Assembly: GCA_034927815.1 (NCBI GenBank) | Contig: JAYFPK010000032.1 | Span: 12,393 to 76,392 of the forward strand | Direction of reading: 5' to 3' | DNA length: 64,000 nucleotides | Origin: Limiplasma sp034927815 | GTDB taxonomy: Bacteria > Bacillota > Clostridia > Christensenellales > Aristaeellaceae | In this document: positions 31,417 to 40,772 of the stretch, one piece after another | How the letters are laid out: every line of letters starts with the position of its first letter | Position numbering within the stretch: the first letter of the stretch is position 1 | Notes under the pieces: model-generated | What the model was told of the DNA's origin: nothing | The model's input: only the letters and a program-made list of their open reading frames with translations | The model's database searches: none | Position numbers and translations under genes: made by a program

Positions 31417-34308
31417 TCAGGGCCCGGGCGGCGCTTGGGTCCCGCCCTTTGCCCGGCGCATGGCTTGCAAGCCGGTGAGCCTGGCATTGGTCCCCTCGGC
31501 CCAGGAATACTCCGACAGGTATTCCCCATTGTATTTTGCCATGGCTTCCTCGTCCCCCCGAAGAAAAGAGAAGTAATCACTTTCCAGGGCCTCCGGCCGG
31601 ATGAAGCCCACGCAGCCCTCCTTGCCCAGGATAAAGCCGATGCCCGCTTGCTCCAGGGTTTCCCGGAGCCGTTTGAAGGTCATGCGGTATAGCGCCAGGG
31701 TCCTTTGGTCGTCGCTTCGGTCCTCCCACAGGAAGGAGACCGCCTGCCGGGAGGAGAGGGAGCCGCCGTTCCGGTCCACCAGCAGCGCCAGCAATTCCCG
31801 CAGCTTAGGGCTGGACATTGGAAGCAGCTTTCCGTCCACATAGATGTCAAAGGTCGGGATGGTCTGCACATACACGGCCTTGGGGAAAGGGCTGCGGGCC
31901 TCTTGGGGCCCCTGAGGAAGACCGCCGTTCCTTCCCCGGGGCAAAGCCGTTTCCTCCGCCGGGAACGGCTCTTTCCAATCCTTGCCGCGCCGCATTTCTT
32001 CCACGGACAGGGCCCCGGCTTCCGCCGCGGGAAGGAAGGCCGCCCTTTCCAAGCTCTCCAGGTATTGCCCGCAGGAGAAAAGCACCTCCCGCACATACGC
32101 ATCCTCCGGGGCCTCCAAGGCAATGCGGCGCACCATGTCCAAAATATCCGGCGCGCATTCGGCAAAGGGCAAAAGGAGATGGTCCTCCCGTCCTTCTTCC
32201 AGGGCCCGCCGCAATTGGGCGCAGCCCGCCTCCATGCCATACAGGCGGTATTTCGCCGCCGCTCCCAAAATCCGGTGATGCAAAAACCCCAGCTGGTTGC
32301 CCAGGGCGGCGAAATACTGCCGGGGTTCTTCGGTGAGGGCCTCCAGGCGGATATATTCCTTCAGGGCCAGCAAGGCCTTCCCGTGAACGATGTAATTGAA
32401 GCCCAAGCCCTGGTACATGAAATGCGCCGGGGACATATCCCCCGTTTGAAGCCAGGAGGGGATCAGGTGCGGCTGCCTGAGGCACGCGGCGGCATATCCC
32501 CGGATCAGTTCCAGCGTCGTGTTGTATATGGCGTTGTTTTCCCTGGCTACGCTGTGGGCAAGGCGGTTGAATTGCTCCAGCGCTTCCCCGGCCTTTCCCT
32601 GAGAGAGGTACAGCCGGATCAGCGTCATGTTGGCGCACAGGGCGATGCTGGCCTGGCCCCGGGTCTTGGCCTTGTAAATGGCCTTGTGAGCGCTTGCCTT
32701 CGCGCCCTTCTGATCCCCGGTTTCCAGCGCGTATTCAGCCTGGGCCGCCTCGCCGCAGCCCAGGCTGCAGCCGTCCGCCAGACGGGGAAAGACGGGAAAT
32801 TCCCGAAGGATGTATTCCATGGTTTCCCGAAGCCGCCCCCTCTGGCGGTAATAGGAGTACAGAAAATGCGGGGAGCCAAAGGTCGCTTCGTTTTTGCGCT
32901 TCATCAGCCAGGAGGAGCCGCCCCCTAAAAGGCGGAGCGCCTCGTTGACGCACTTTACCATCCGCCGGGGATCATTGAAGGCGGCAAAGATACGAATGGC
33001 GCTGATCTCCGCCAGAACGCGGTTTCTCCTTTCAGGCGCAAGGCCCTCCATTTTTTCATACACCCTTTGCAATTCGTCAAGGCGGGCGGCGCCCTCCGCC
33101 GCCGCTACGGGGTCCCCTCCGGTCAAAAGCAAGCCGATGTATTGCAAGTACGCAATGGGATAGCTGAACAGCAGCGGGCGGGGAGTTTTGGCAAACAGCT
33201 CAAAGGAGCCTTGAAACTCCGCGAAGCACTCGGTTATGTTGTCCGGCTCCTCCAAAAGAGCAAGAACGCGCCAGGCATCGCCGGCGCGCCAGAAATATGC
33301 ATAGGCCCGGACAAAGCACCGCCCGGCGAGATACCATTCCCCCGCCCGCCGGTACAGCGCGGCGCGCTGGGCCTCATCCCGCTGCCGGGCCCGGAGAAAA
33401 TCCAGCAGTACGTTGTGAATCCTGTACTCTCCCCCAGGCTCCTCCAGGGTAACAAAGGCGTTCTCCCGGCGCAACCGCCGGAGAAACTCCTCCGCCTGGG
33501 GCTCCCCGGTCACAAAAGAGGCCTGCTCCGCCGTGAAGCTGTCCAGCACGGACACCCGGAGCAAAAAGCGTTTCACAGCTTCATCCCAGGGGGTGAACAG
33601 AACTTTTTCCACCCATTCGTCAATGGCGCCGCCGCGGCCCAGGGGCATGCCTTGCCCCATGCCCAGCAGCATCAAATAGACCAGGGATATCCAGCCCTCC
33701 GCAAGGACGGTGATCCTGTCCAGGTCTTCCCGGGAGGGAGACAGGCCCAACAAGGCGCAGTACGCCCGTACCTCCTCCCCGGAAAAGCGCAGTGTCCGCT
33801 GGGATACCACATGGCACCGCCCTTTGGCCAAAAGCCCGTCCACATCCAGGTTGGACGCATCCCGGGTCATCACCACAATGCGCAAATCCTCCGGCAAATC
33901 CTCCGCCAGCCGCCCCAGCAGCGCGCCCACCTGGGGGCCCTTTGCCTCGTGAAAATCGTCGATCGCCAGCACCGTATGCCTGGCAAAGTCCAAGGCCTTC
34001 AGCATGTCCAGAATCTTTGCCGCCTGGGGCGCGTCCGCGGGAAAGCCCAGGCGCTTCAGGCCGTCCCCCGTCCTTTTGTTCAGCTTTCCGATCTGGGCGG
34101 CAAACCGGTTCCAGAAAAAGGAGGGGGCATCCTCCCCAGGCAAAAGGGAAATCCACAGCACGCGGCAATCCGTACCCGCGAGAAAGGCCCGCACCGCCGT
34201 GGTTTTGCCAAAGCCCATGGGAGCCTCCACCACGGTGAGGGGGGATTCCAGGATGCATTCCAGGGCGCGGTTGATCCGCTCCCTCTCCAGCACTTTTTTG
34301 TGCTTCAA
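31417..34308 (-). CDS. large MalT/SARP-type transcriptional regulator with AAA ATPase
   Basis: A 963-residue regulator. It opens with a STAND-type ATPase: APMGFGKTTAV Walker A near residue 28, VLAIDDFHEAKG Walker B near 105, as in MalT/LuxR-family activators. Residues ~350-800 are helical tetratricopeptide-like repeats. The C-terminus is not a LuxR helix-turn-helix but an OmpR/SARP-like winged helix (FDIYVDGKLLPMSSPKLREL, then GGSLSSRQAVSFLWED) followed by a short BTAD-like segment. The TTG at 34308 with AAAGGGGG upstream puts the start where MalT-like proteins begin; an ATG at 34395 is an alternative. Divergent from the serine hydrolase gene, a plausible target. The inducer is unknown. Confidence 0.82.
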   Translation of the reverse strand: MKHKKVLERERINRALECILESPLTVVEAPMGFGKTTAVRAFLAGTDCRVLWISLLPGEDAPSFFWNRFAAQIGKLNKRTGDGLKRLGFPADAPQAAKILDMLKALDFARHTVLAIDDFHEAKGPQVGALLGRLAEDLPEDLRIVVMTRDASNLDVDGLLAKGRCHVVSQRTLRFSGEEVRAYCALLGLSPSREDLDRITVLAEGWISLVYLMLLGMGQGMPLGRGGAIDEWVEKVLFTPWDEAVKRFLLRVSVLDSFTAEQASFVTGEPQAEEFLRRLRRENAFVTLEEPGGEYRIHNVLLDFLRARQRDEAQRAALYRRAGEWYLAGRCFVRAYAYFWRAGDAWRVLALLEEPDNITECFAEFQGSFELFAKTPRPLLFSYPIAYLQYIGLLLTGGDPVAAAEGAARLDELQRVYEKMEGLAPERRNRVLAEISAIRIFAAFNDPRRMVKCVNEALRLLGGGSSWLMKRKNEATFGSPHFLYSYYRQRGRLRETMEYILREFPVFPRLADGCSLGCGEAAQAEYALETGDQKGAKASAHKAIYKAKTRGQASIALCANMTLIRLYLSQGKAGEALEQFNRLAHSVARENNAIYNTTLELIRGYAAACLRQPHLIPSWLQTGDMSPAHFMYQGLGFNYIVHGKALLALKEYIRLEALTEEPRQYFAALGNQLGFLHHRILGAAAKYRLYGMEAGCAQLRRALEEGREDHLLLPFAECAPDILDMVRRIALEAPEDAYVREVLFSCGQYLESLERAAFLPAAEAGALSVEEMRRGKDWKEPFPAEETALPRGRNGGLPQGPQEARSPFPKAVYVQTIPTFDIYVDGKLLPMSSPKLRELLALLVDRNGGSLSSRQAVSFLWEDRSDDQRTLALYRMTFKRLRETLEQAGIGFILGKEGCVGFIRPEALESDYFSFLRGDEEAMAKYNGEYLSEYSWAEGTNARLTGLQAMRRAKGGTQAPPGP

Positions 34309-34495
34309 GCCTGATCCCCCTTTCGGCTGACCGGCTTTTCCCCGTCTGTTGAGACGGCCCGCCGTCCCCGCCCCAGGGAATGCGTCTTTTTCCATAGGCC
34401 GTTTTTGGATGGAGAAAAGGATTGCCAGACAAGGGCAGTAGAGCAAATGGCGCACCTTGGCGTCTTCCAGGGACTCTCTTCGGAATGTTACGCTT

Positions 34496-34523
34496 TTGTT
34501 CGCCGGCAGGACTATCATACCAT
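34496..34523 (+). promoter_or_regulatory. possible promoter of the serine hydrolase gene
   Basis: -35 TTGTTC (34496-34501), 16 bp, -10 TACCAT (34518-34523). On the minus strand an extended -10 (TGGTATGAT, core 34514-34519) overlaps it and could drive the regulator gene. Both are weak. Confidence 0.4.
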
Positions 34524-34564
34524 ATAGAAAGGGAATTTTCGAGTGCGAAAGGGGGAAATGGCAT

Positions 34565-36562
34565 ATGGCGAGGAGGCTTCTGCTGGGGCTTTTGTGCATC
34601 GTCCTGTGGGCCGCTCCGCCGGCGGCCCAGGGGGAGGAACCGGCGGATAGGGTGGCGGCCACGGCCAGAATCGGGCTTTGGAAGGAGATTTCCGGCGGGG
34701 GCGCGTCCAGCGCCGCGGTGGCCGTGATGGAGGATGGGGAATTCCTCTATTCGGAGGCCTTCGGGATGCGCGACAGGGAGCGTTCCATCCCCGTGGACGC
34801 CCATACCCAGTTCAACATCGGCTCCGTCAGCAAGGTATTTACCGCCGCGGCGGTGCTGCTGCTGTGGGACGACGGCAAGGTGGATTTGGACGAGCCGGTG
34901 ACGGCCTACCTGCCGGAATTCACCATGGCGGACGAGCGCTATGCCGATATCACGGTGCGCATGCTGCTGAACCATTCCTCGGGCATTCCGGGCATCATCA
35001 TGAAGGACGCCGTGGGCACCCAAAAATACGGCGGGTATATCGACCTGACCCTCCAGGTGCTTTCCGAAAACACCCTCAAGCACGCCCCCGGGGAGTTGAG
35101 CATTTATTGCAACGACGCCCTGACCCTGGCCGAAGCGGTGGTGGAGCGCGCCTCGGGAAAAAGCTACGGGGAATTTCTCAGGGAGCGTATTTTTCTAAAG
35201 GCGGGCATGGAGGACACCAGCTGTTATTACCGGAAGGGGAACCAGAACATCATTCTGGCCTATGACCGCCAGTCCGGCGGGGCCTATCCCACGGAATATG
35301 TGAACGCCATGGGCTCGGGAGGCATCACCTCCACGGCCCAGGACCTGTGCCGGTTTGCCCAGGCCGTCCTTTTCGGCGGGCTGCTTTCACAGCAGGCCCT
35401 GGATGAATTTCAAAAGCCGCAGTACGCCCCTGAAACCGTTCCTGAGGGCCTGCCGGTGTTCGCCTATGGCCTGGGCTGGGATACGGCGTCCATAGAGGCC
35501 TTTGAGGACCAGGGGGTCCGGGTGCTCTCCAAAAACGGGGGAACCTCCCAATTCACCTCCCAGCTTTACGTAGTACCGGAGGAAAAGCTAGCGGTGGCTG
35601 TGACCGTGACCAGCAACAGCGGCAACGTGGCGGGCATCTGCGACAGCGTCCTCCAGGCGCTGCTGGAGCAAAAGGGGCTGGTGAAGCCCAAGGATCAGCC
35701 CCCCGCCCTTGCGCCCCGGCCCGCTCCCATCCCCCAAGAGATGCTTGGTTTCCAAGGATATTACGGGATGTACAACCGCATTGTCCAGGTGAGGTTTGAC
35801 CTTGAGGCCAACGCGCTGGCCTATGGCGTCTTTGACGGCGAGGGCTTTGTCCCCCAGGCGCTTTTCCCCTACGGGGAGGACGGCTTTTTCCATATGAATG
35901 GCCACAGGCTGGCCTTTGTGGAAAAGACGGGGATCAAGTACATCCTACTCTATCCCCAGCATCACAAGCGCTGCCTGGTCTTTGCCCAGGAGCTGCCCCA
36001 GGGGGAAAAGGAAGACGCCGCCGGGTTTGCGGGCAAGGCGTGGCTCCCCCACAACCTGAGCGCTACGGAGTTAAGCTGCTTCGGGGCCGTTACCGGGCTG
36101 ATTCCGGGCCTGGAGGGCTACCTGTTCTACCGGTCGGAGGATGCCCTGAGCGGCTCCATCCTCTACATGCCCTGTGCGCTGGCCGGGCCGGACAGCACGC
36201 GGATGTGCCTGCGCTACGCCTCGGACCTGGCCGAGCCCCGGCTTGTGGAGGAGGAGGGCCAAACGCTGCTGAAGGTCAGCGGCTTCCTGTTTACGGACGC
36301 ATCCCAGGCGGCCGTCCTGGCGCGGGAGGAGCGCGTCACCATCCCGGAGGATGGGCGCAACGTGGCCCGCCGCATCCCCCAAGACGCGGTGTTCACAAGT
36401 ACCCTCCCGGTCAGCGGCAGGCTCGTGGTTCTCCTGCCGGACCTGACGCTGGCCTATGACAGCTTGCGGCACGGGGCCCCGGAGCTGGTGGTGCGGGAAG
36501 GCTCCTATGCCATCTTTATCGGCGCTGCCGGGGATGGGTTTCAGACCGCGTTGGGGCAGTAA
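34565..36562 (+). CDS. secreted serine hydrolase, beta-lactamase/penicillin-binding family
   Basis: A 665-residue exported protein of the class C beta-lactamase-like (AmpC/EstB, PF00144) family. A signal peptide (LLLGLLCIVLWAAPPAAQG) fixes the ATG at 34565, with GGGGGAAA upstream. Catalytic motifs are in order: SVSK (SxxK, near residue 95), YCN (YxN, ~185) and KNGG (~330, replacing KTG/HTG). The hydrolase domain spans ~30-380. The last ~280 residues are an extra domain seen in D-aminopeptidase/esterase relatives. No C-terminal membrane helices, so probably free or loosely wall-bound. Peptidase, esterase or beta-lactamase activity cannot be told apart from sequence. Confidence 0.88.
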   Translation: MARRLLLGLLCIVLWAAPPAAQGEEPADRVAATARIGLWKEISGGGASSAAVAVMEDGEFLYSEAFGMRDRERSIPVDAHTQFNIGSVSKVFTAAAVLLLWDDGKVDLDEPVTAYLPEFTMADERYADITVRMLLNHSSGIPGIIMKDAVGTQKYGGYIDLTLQVLSENTLKHAPGELSIYCNDALTLAEAVVERASGKSYGEFLRERIFLKAGMEDTSCYYRKGNQNIILAYDRQSGGAYPTEYVNAMGSGGITSTAQDLCRFAQAVLFGGLLSQQALDEFQKPQYAPETVPEGLPVFAYGLGWDTASIEAFEDQGVRVLSKNGGTSQFTSQLYVVPEEKLAVAVTVTSNSGNVAGICDSVLQALLEQKGLVKPKDQPPALAPRPAPIPQEMLGFQGYYGMYNRIVQVRFDLEANALAYGVFDGEGFVPQALFPYGEDGFFHMNGHRLAFVEKTGIKYILLYPQHHKRCLVFAQELPQGEKEDAAGFAGKAWLPHNLSATELSCFGAVTGLIPGLEGYLFYRSEDALSGSILYMPCALAGPDSTRMCLRYASDLAEPRLVEEEGQTLLKVSGFLFTDASQAAVLAREERVTIPEDGRNVARRIPQDAVFTSTLPVSGRLVVLLPDLTLAYDSLRHGAPELVVREGSYAIFIGAAGDGFQTALGQ

Positions 36563-36626
36563 GCGGGGTGGGGGCGGGGGCTCAAAGGGAGATATTCGGA
36601 ATCGCGCCTGCACAGCGCCAAACCTA

Positions 36627-36652
36627 CAATAGTACAGCCACAGGTACTATTG
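36627..36652. promoter_or_regulatory. palindromic operator candidate
   Basis: Perfect 9 bp arms CAATAGTAC/GTACTATTG separated by 8 bp, just upstream of a TATACT -10 (36669-36674) for the XRE gene. A likely autoregulatory site. Confidence 0.5.
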
Positions 36653-36708
36653 CGTAACACGCACACCCTATACTGGGAATGCAATACGAGGATGAGCGGT
36701 GATGAAAG

Positions 36709-36948
36709 TTGAAGCTGAATGAGGCGGTGAGCCGCCGGCTTTTGGAATTGCTGGAGCAAAGGAACATGACCCAGTACCAGCTTTATCAAAACAGCGGCGT
36801 GCCCAAATCCACCATCGCCAACATCGTCCACTGCTCCTACGATTCCGTGAAGCTGCGCATTCTCCATGAGCTGTGCCAGGGGCTGGAAATCGACCTTCCC
36901 AGCTTCTTTCAATCCCCGCTGTTTGAGGAGAATGATTTGGAACCATAA
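36709..36948 (+). CDS. small XRE-family helix-turn-helix regulator
   Basis: A 79-residue protein consisting only of a Cro/C1-type helix-turn-helix: SRRLLELLEQRNMTQYQLYQNSGVPKSTIANIV, then CQGLEIDLPSFF, the usual helix-5 boundary. The start is TTG at 36709; no in-frame ATG precedes the domain. Conserved small regulators of this type occur throughout Clostridia, and the target is unknown. A perfect palindrome 60 bases upstream suggests autoregulation. Confidence 0.85.
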   Translation: MKLNEAVSRRLLELLEQRNMTQYQLYQNSGVPKSTIANIVHCSYDSVKLRILHELCQGLEIDLPSFFQSPLFEENDLEP

Positions 36949-36951
36949 GCA

Positions 36952-36982
36952 AAAGGCCAGCGCGATAAACGCTGGCCTTTTA
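36952..36982 (+). terminator. terminator of the XRE gene
   Basis: An 11 bp perfect stem (36952-36962 with 36970-36980), CGATAAA loop, T-run start. Confidence 0.8.
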
Positions 36983-37035
36983 CGATTGCCATGAAATTCC
37001 GCATCCCCTCTGAAGCGCGTAAAACGCGGTTCAGC

Positions 37036-37070
37036 CATGGGTCCAGGGGGCAACGCCCCCGGCCGTTCCC
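37036..37070. repeat. GC-rich palindromic mini-element
   Basis: GGGTCCAGGGGGCAACGCCC-type sequence, related to segments near 40755 and 44800 (shared GGGC..CGCCC..GG core). It lies just past the livF stop. Confidence 0.45.
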
Positions 37071-37083
37071 CCACCTTTGGCCA

Positions 37084-37788
37084 TTACGTCCCCAAATACG
37101 CCTCCCGGACCTTCTCGTTATCCAGCAAGGTCTTGGCGTCGCCTTCCATGACGATGCGCCCGGTTTCCAGCACATAGGCCCGGTTGGCAATGCCCAAAGC
37201 CATGTGGGCGTTCTGCTCCACCAGAAGGATGGTGGTGCCGTCCCGGTTGATGTCCCGGATGATGCCGAAAATCTCCTCCACCAGAATGGGCGAAAGGCCC
37301 ATGGAGGGTTCGTCCATCATCAGAAGGGTGGGGTGGCTCATCAGGGCCCGGGCGGTGGCCAGCATCTGCTGCTCGCCGCCGGAAAGGGTGCCCGCCAGCT
37401 GGCGCACCCGCTCCTTGAGCCTGGGGAAGTGGCCGAATACCATCTGCAAATCCGCTTCCAGCTCCCCCTTGCTGCGGCGGGTATAGGCCCCCATTTCCAG
37501 GTTTTCCAGCACGCTCATCCGGGAGAAAACCCGGCGGCCCTCGGGCACCTGGGAAAGGCCCATGGCGGGGAGGCGGTGGGCTTCGGTGTGGGTGATGTCC
37601 TTGCCGTCAAAGACGATGGTTCCGCTTTTCAGGGGGAGCATGCGGGAAATGGCTTGCAAAACGCTGGTCTTCCCCGCGCCGTTGGCCCCGATCAGGGTTA
37701 CGATCTCGCCCCCGGACACGGAAAACTGGATGTCGTGGAGAGCGTGAATGGAGCCGTAGAACAGATTCAGGTCCTGAACCTCAAGCAT
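37084..37788 (-). CDS. livF: branched-chain amino acid ABC transporter ATPase LivF
   Basis: One of the two ATPases of a high-affinity leucine/isoleucine/valine-type importer, 234 residues. Walker A GANGAGKTS near residue 35, Q-loop RMLPLKSG region, signature LSGGEQQML near 140, Walker B LLMMDEPSMGLSP, H-loop LLVEQNAHMAL. The ATG at 37788 overlaps the end of the livMG fusion by 8 bp. Last gene of the operon. Confidence 0.94.
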   Translation of the reverse strand: MLEVQDLNLFYGSIHALHDIQFSVSGGEIVTLIGANGAGKTSVLQAISRMLPLKSGTIVFDGKDITHTEAHRLPAMGLSQVPEGRRVFSRMSVLENLEMGAYTRRSKGELEADLQMVFGHFPRLKERVRQLAGTLSGGEQQMLATARALMSHPTLLMMDEPSMGLSPILVEEIFGIIRDINRDGTTILLVEQNAHMALGIANRAYVLETGRIVMEGDAKTLLDNEKVREAYLGT

Positions 37789-39598
37789 TTGCGCTCGCCT
37801 CCTTCTCCTGGCTCTTGCCCAGGTAGGCCGCGATGACCTTGGGGTTTTTGCCGATCTCCGCCGGGGTGCCCTCGGCGATGATGCCGCCGTAGTTGAGCAC
37901 ATAGATGCGCTCGCAGATGCCCATTACCAGCTTCATATCATGCTCGATCAGCAGCACGGCCACGGAGAACTGGTCCCGGATCAGGCGGATGGTCTCCATG
38001 AGCTCCCTGGTTTCAATGGGGTTCATGCCCGCTGCGGGTTCGTCCAGCAAAAGCACCTTGGGGTTGGTAGCCAAGGCCCGGCAGATTTCCAGCTTGCGCT
38101 GCTGGCCGTAGGGCAGGCTGTCCGCGGGCAGGTCCGCGGTATCCTCCATGTGGAAAACCCGGAGCAGCTCCCGGGCGCGGATGTCGATGCCCCGTTCCTC
38201 CCGGGCGTAGCCGGGCAGGCGGAACACGCCGCTGGCTGCGGAATAGTGCATGCGAGAGTGGAAGGCCACCTTGATGTTCTCCAGCACCGTCATGGACCGG
38301 AACAGCCGGATATTCTGGAAGGTGCGGGCGATGCCCGCGGAGACGATCTCGTAGGTCTTTTTGCCCGCGATGGAATCGCCCAGCAAGGTGATTTCGCCGC
38401 TGGTGGGCTGGTAGACCCCGGTAAGCATGTTGAAAACCGTGGTCTTGCCCGCGCCGTTGGGGCCGATCAGGCCCACGATCTCATTGTCGCTGAGGGAGAT
38501 ATTCACGTCCTCGGCGGCGGTGAGGCCTCCAAAACGGATGCCCAGGCCGTGGGTGGTGAGCACAGGGGCGTCCTCGTTGACGTCGTAGCGGGGAATGTCC
38601 GGCATGAGGGGGAGCTTTTCCCGCTTCTTGATGCCCAGCTTCCGCACGATCCAATCCCAAAGGGCCACCAGGGAGAACTCCGCCGTGCCCATGAGGCCCG
38701 CGGGGCGGAAGAGCATCATCAAAATCAGCATGACGCTGTAAAGCAGCAAGCGGTAATCGGCAAATTCCCGCAAAAGCTCCGGCAGCAAGGTCAGCACTGT
38801 AGCGGAAATGATGCTGCCGGTGATGGAGCCCATGCCGCCCAACACCACCATCACCAAATACTCGATGGACTTGTTGAAGTCAAAGGCGGCGGCGGACAGG
38901 CGGCTGACGTAATGGGCGTACAGGCCCCCGGCGATGCCCGCAAAGAAAGCCGCCAGCGTAAAGGCGAAGATTTTGTAATAGGTGGTGGAAATGCCCGTGG
39001 CCTCGGCGGCCACGGCGTTCTCCCGGATGGAGATGATGGCCCGGCCATGGCGGGAGCGGCCCAAGGTGAACATGACGATGATCACCGCCACCATGACAAA
39101 ATAGGTAACGGGGAAGGTATTGACCCTGGGAATGCGGCTGATGCCCGCCGCGCCGCCGGTGATCTCCAGATTCTGGATCATCACCCGGATGATCTCCCCA
39201 AAGCCCAGGGTGATGATGGCAAGATAATCGCCCTTCAGGCGCAGGGCGGGAATGCCGATGAGCAGCCCCATCACCGCCGCCAGCAGCCCGCCGGCCAGCA
39301 GGGAAATGGGCAGCGCGGCAATGCTCTCCCACCCCCAGGAGGCGCTGATGGCCTTGGTGATGATTCCGGCGGTAAAGGCGCCCACGCTCATGAAGCCCGC
39401 ATGGCCCAAGGCCAGTTCCCCCAAAAAGCCCGTGGTGAGGTTCAGGCTCACGGTCATGATGATATTGATGCCCACCAGAATCAGCACGCCCGCGTAATAC
39501 TTGTTGATCACATTGGCGCCCATCAAAGCGGAGAGCACCAGGTAGATCAGGAAGATGGCGGATAAGTTCAGCACGTATGCCTTGAATTTCTTGGTCAT
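37781..39598 (-). CDS. livMG: fused LivM permease-LivG ATPase
   Basis: A single 605-residue chain joins the LivM membrane subunit (residues 1-~320, about ten helices, with the EAA-like FAFTLAAFFAGIAGGLYAHY segment) to the LivG ATPase (from ~345: Walker A GPNGAGKTTV, signature LPYGQQRKLEICRAL, Walker B LLLDEPAAGMNP). No stop or frameshift separates them; a charged linker (KKREKLPLMPDIPRYDVNED) connects the parts. In Escherichia coli these are two genes. The ATG at 39598 has GAGGTG upstream; the GTG at 39607 is less likely. Follows livH by 10 bases and overlaps livF by 8 bp. Confidence 0.93.
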   Translation of the reverse strand: MTKKFKAYVLNLSAIFLIYLVLSALMGANVINKYYAGVLILVGINIIMTVSLNLTTGFLGELALGHAGFMSVGAFTAGIITKAISASWGWESIAALPISLLAGGLLAAVMGLLIGIPALRLKGDYLAIITLGFGEIIRVMIQNLEITGGAAGISRIPRVNTFPVTYFVMVAVIIVMFTLGRSRHGRAIISIRENAVAAEATGISTTYYKIFAFTLAAFFAGIAGGLYAHYVSRLSAAAFDFNKSIEYLVMVVLGGMGSITGSIISATVLTLLPELLREFADYRLLLYSVMLILMMLFRPAGLMGTAEFSLVALWDWIVRKLGIKKREKLPLMPDIPRYDVNEDAPVLTTHGLGIRFGGLTAAEDVNISLSDNEIVGLIGPNGAGKTTVFNMLTGVYQPTSGEITLLGDSIAGKKTYEIVSAGIARTFQNIRLFRSMTVLENIKVAFHSRMHYSAASGVFRLPGYAREERGIDIRARELLRVFHMEDTADLPADSLPYGQQRKLEICRALATNPKVLLLDEPAAGMNPIETRELMETIRLIRDQFSVAVLLIEHDMKLVMGICERIYVLNYGGIIAEGTPAEIGKNPKVIAAYLGKSQEKEASANA

Positions 39599-39608
39599 CC
39601 GGCCCACC

Positions 39609-40499
39609 TCATACTTTCTCGCCCGCGGCGTTGCCCAGCAGCCCGGAGGGCTTCACCAGCAGCACCAGGATCAAAATGCCGTAGACCACGGCGTCGGAAA
39701 GCTGGGTGGAGATGTAGCCCTTGGTGAGGCTTTCCGCCACGCCCATGATGAAGCCGCCCAGCATGGCCCCGGGCATCACGCCGATGCCTCCCAGCACCGC
39801 GGCGATGAAGGCCTTCAGGCCGGGCATGGAGCCCATGGTGGGAAACACCAAAGGATAGGCGATGCTGTACAGCACGGCCCCTACCCCGGCCAGGGCGCAG
39901 CCGATGGCAAAGGTGACGGAGATGGTGACGTTGACGTTGATGCCCATGAGGCGGGCCGCCCCCTGGTCCTCGCTGACGGCCCGCATGGCCTTGCCCATGC
40001 GGCTTTTCTGCACGAACAGGGTCAGCAGGATCATCAGCAGCACGGCCACGGCCACGGTGAGCAGCGTCACAAAGCTGACGCTGAGCTTGCCGATCACCAG
40101 GGGCGGCACATGAAGCACCGGGGGGAAGGGCCGAGGATTTGCGCTGAAAAGCAGCTGGGCGCTGTTTTGGAGCAGGTAGCTGACCCCGATGGCGGTGATC
40201 AGCGAGCAGATGCGGGGCGCGCCCCGCAGGGGCTTGTAGGCCACCCGCTCGATCACCACGCCAAAGGTGACGCAGACCAGCATGGAGGCCACCAGGGCAA
40301 TGGGAAAGGGCACGCCCAGGTTCACCATCAGCAGTACCGCGGTGTAGGACCCTACCATCAGGATATCCCCATGGGCAAAGTTAATCAGGCGCACGATGCC
40401 GTACACCATGGTATAGCCCAGGGCGATCAGCGCGTAGATGGCCCCTGTGCCCAGGCCGTTGATGATTTGGTTCACCAGCAAGAGCAGCAACTCTTTCAC
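39609..40499 (-). CDS. livH: branched-chain amino acid ABC transporter permease LivH
   Basis: Integral membrane subunit, 296 residues, eight or so helices. Family features: NGLGTGAIYALIALGYTMVY at the N-terminus, NFAHGDILMVGSY, and the cytoplasmic loop GKAMRAVSEDQGAARLMGIN that docks on the ATPase. Second gene after the binding protein, separated from it by a 273-base spacer with two large hairpins. Confidence 0.94.
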   Translation of the reverse strand: MKELLLLLVNQIINGLGTGAIYALIALGYTMVYGIVRLINFAHGDILMVGSYTAVLLMVNLGVPFPIALVASMLVCVTFGVVIERVAYKPLRGAPRICSLITAIGVSYLLQNSAQLLFSANPRPFPPVLHVPPLVIGKLSVSFVTLLTVAVAVLLMILLTLFVQKSRMGKAMRAVSEDQGAARLMGINVNVTISVTFAIGCALAGVGAVLYSIAYPLVFPTMGSMPGLKAFIAAVLGGIGVMPGAMLGGFIMGVAESLTKGYISTQLSDAVVYGILILVLLVKPSGLLGNAAGEKV

Positions 40500-40772
40500 C
40501 CCTCCTCATTGGCTTTGCGCTTCCCAGCGAAAAGCAACCGCCGTCCAGGCGTTTCCGTATCCACGGAGGTATGGCCCAGGCATTTTCACGCACGGGCATT
40601 CACAGAAAACGGCTGAAAGAGGGAGGGGGAAAACCCCCTTCCTCTTTCAACACACCCAATACCCTGTCTTTGGGAAGTCCTTCCGTAAGAAAGCCATCCC
40701 AAAGACAGATTCCAAAAGCGGGCTTCCAAAGGGATAGGCTCCTTTGGCGGGTTCTCAGGGCAACGCCCTTGG
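40500..40772 (-). other. livJ-livH spacer with two hairpins
   Basis: Arms 40614-40629/40634-40649 (16 bp, one wobble) and 40664-40675/40697-40708 (12 bp, perfect). Neither has a clear T-run, so they may act as processing or stability elements that raise binding-protein mRNA over permease mRNA. A GC mini-palindrome lies at ~40755. Confidence 0.6.

Noticed and set aside
31417..34662. 1081-residue reading of the large regulator
   Set aside because: The first ~118 residues lack family similarity, and the upstream ATG at 34662 lies before the predicted promoter within the divergent gene.
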